Shown here piece after piece: positions 63,834-64,000 of a stretch of 64,000 nucleotides of DNA (positions are counted from its first letter, which is position 1; each line of letters opens with the position of its first letter). The translations under genes were made by a program, and so were the position numbers. Location of the stretch: positions 186,001 through 250,000 of the forward strand of contig NZ_BAAAUX010000003.1 of assembly GCF_039534165.1 (NCBI RefSeq). The letters are read 5' to 3'. The notes below the pieces were generated by a model. It saw nothing but the letters and a program-made list of their open reading frames with translations, was not told where the DNA came from and ran no database searches. Origin of the DNA: Saccharopolyspora_D taberi. GTDB taxonomy: Bacteria > Actinomycetota > Actinomycetes > Mycobacteriales > Pseudonocardiaceae.

Positions 63834-64000
63834 ATGGACTTTCGAGACGAACTGCAAGTGGGACAGCACACCTTCGGGATCACGGCCAAGGGCCAGCCCG
63901 CGATCGACGGCCAGCGCGCGTCGGTGGCGGTCGAGTTCACCGGCGCGAGCACGGACGGCGAGATCATCGCCGAGGGCAACCTCCTGATCGCGCTGGACGC
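63834..64000 (+). CDS. Start of an unidentified gene, truncated by the window end
   Basis: Fifty-five codons are visible from ATG 63834, beginning MDFRDELQVGQHTFGITAKG and ending in the middle of EGNLLIALDA. The sequence looks like beta strands with polar loops and no signal peptide. I do not recognise the family from this part. The upstream TAACGTCGTCGGC has no clear ribosome site. Confidence 0.55.
   Translation, partial: MDFRDELQVGQHTFGITAKGQPAIDGQRASVAVEFTGASTDGEIIAEGNLLIALD

Noticed and set aside
1..64000. CRISPR arrays, insertion sequences, phage genes or rRNA
   Set aside because: No regularly spaced repeat array, transposase, integrase or rRNA sequence was seen; the only tandem repeat is the 71-bp unit near 61.7 kb.

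Overview
The window is GC-rich, with GTG and TTG starts in many genes, a mycothiol gene (mshB), a DUF3052/AhpE pair beside aceE, SARP and StrR-type regulators and an F420-type oxidoreductase. This points to a high-GC actinomycete, probably of the Pseudonocardiales; the order is an inference from gene content.

Layout. 1-5.6 kb is housekeeping: the 5' part of aceE (pyruvate dehydrogenase E1), DUF3052, the peroxiredoxin AhpE, tRNA-Val, and a two-gene unit encoding an unusual fusion of an ECF sigma factor with a conservon-type GTPase. 5.7-36.5 kb is a specialised-metabolite gene cluster, and about 37-50 kb carries further tailoring and acyl-chain genes that may belong to it. From 50 kb on there are catabolic and general genes: L-fuconate dehydratase, LysR, M9 collagenase, FMN reductase, exported nuclease/phosphatase, mshB, an exported phosphodiesterase-like protein. 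The window ends with a GntR-controlled 5-oxoprolinase operon (Nramp-like transporter, pxpA, pxpB, pxpC, DUF1445) and a truncated gene.

Cluster logic (inferred from families). A long leftward operon (29976 to 18217) starts with phzD and phzE and also holds a PhzG-like flavoenzyme and a class II DAHP synthase: a shikimate branch to trans-2,3-dihydro-3-hydroxyanthranilate (DHHA). The phenazine-committing genes phzF and phzA/B are absent, so the product need not be a phenazine. The same operon carries a free-standing adenylation domain with a threonine-type code, its carrier protein, a KSIII-like enzyme with a Cys/His/Asp arrangement typical of acyltransferases, a stand-alone adenylation C-terminal fragment with an embedded methyltransferase, and a GriC/GriD (EhpG/EhpF)-type aryl-acid reductase pair. 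A second leftward operon (15600 to 9253) encodes a carrier protein, a one-module PKS whose acyltransferase is shrunken and lacks its serine, a thioesterase, an aldo-keto reductase, a lipocalin-like protein and a BBE-type oxidase. Glycosylation is suggested by a GT1 glycosyltransferase and RfbA. A stand-alone ACP-KS-CLF set, a LipB paralogue and three LCMT-like methyltransferases lie to the right.

Regulation. A StrR/NovG-type ParB-like activator sits in the centre. Four promoter regions carry inverted repeats with the same geometry (9-bp half-sites, 11-bp spacer) as the StrR consensus. They tie rfbA/LLM oxidoreductase, the PKS operon, the phzD operon and the GT/strR promoters into one regulon. 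An AfsA-like butyrolactone synthase with a FabG-like reductase, a short SARP and an 11-bp-spaced direct repeat upstream of afsA add a hormone/SARP layer. No butyrolactone receptor is present in the window.
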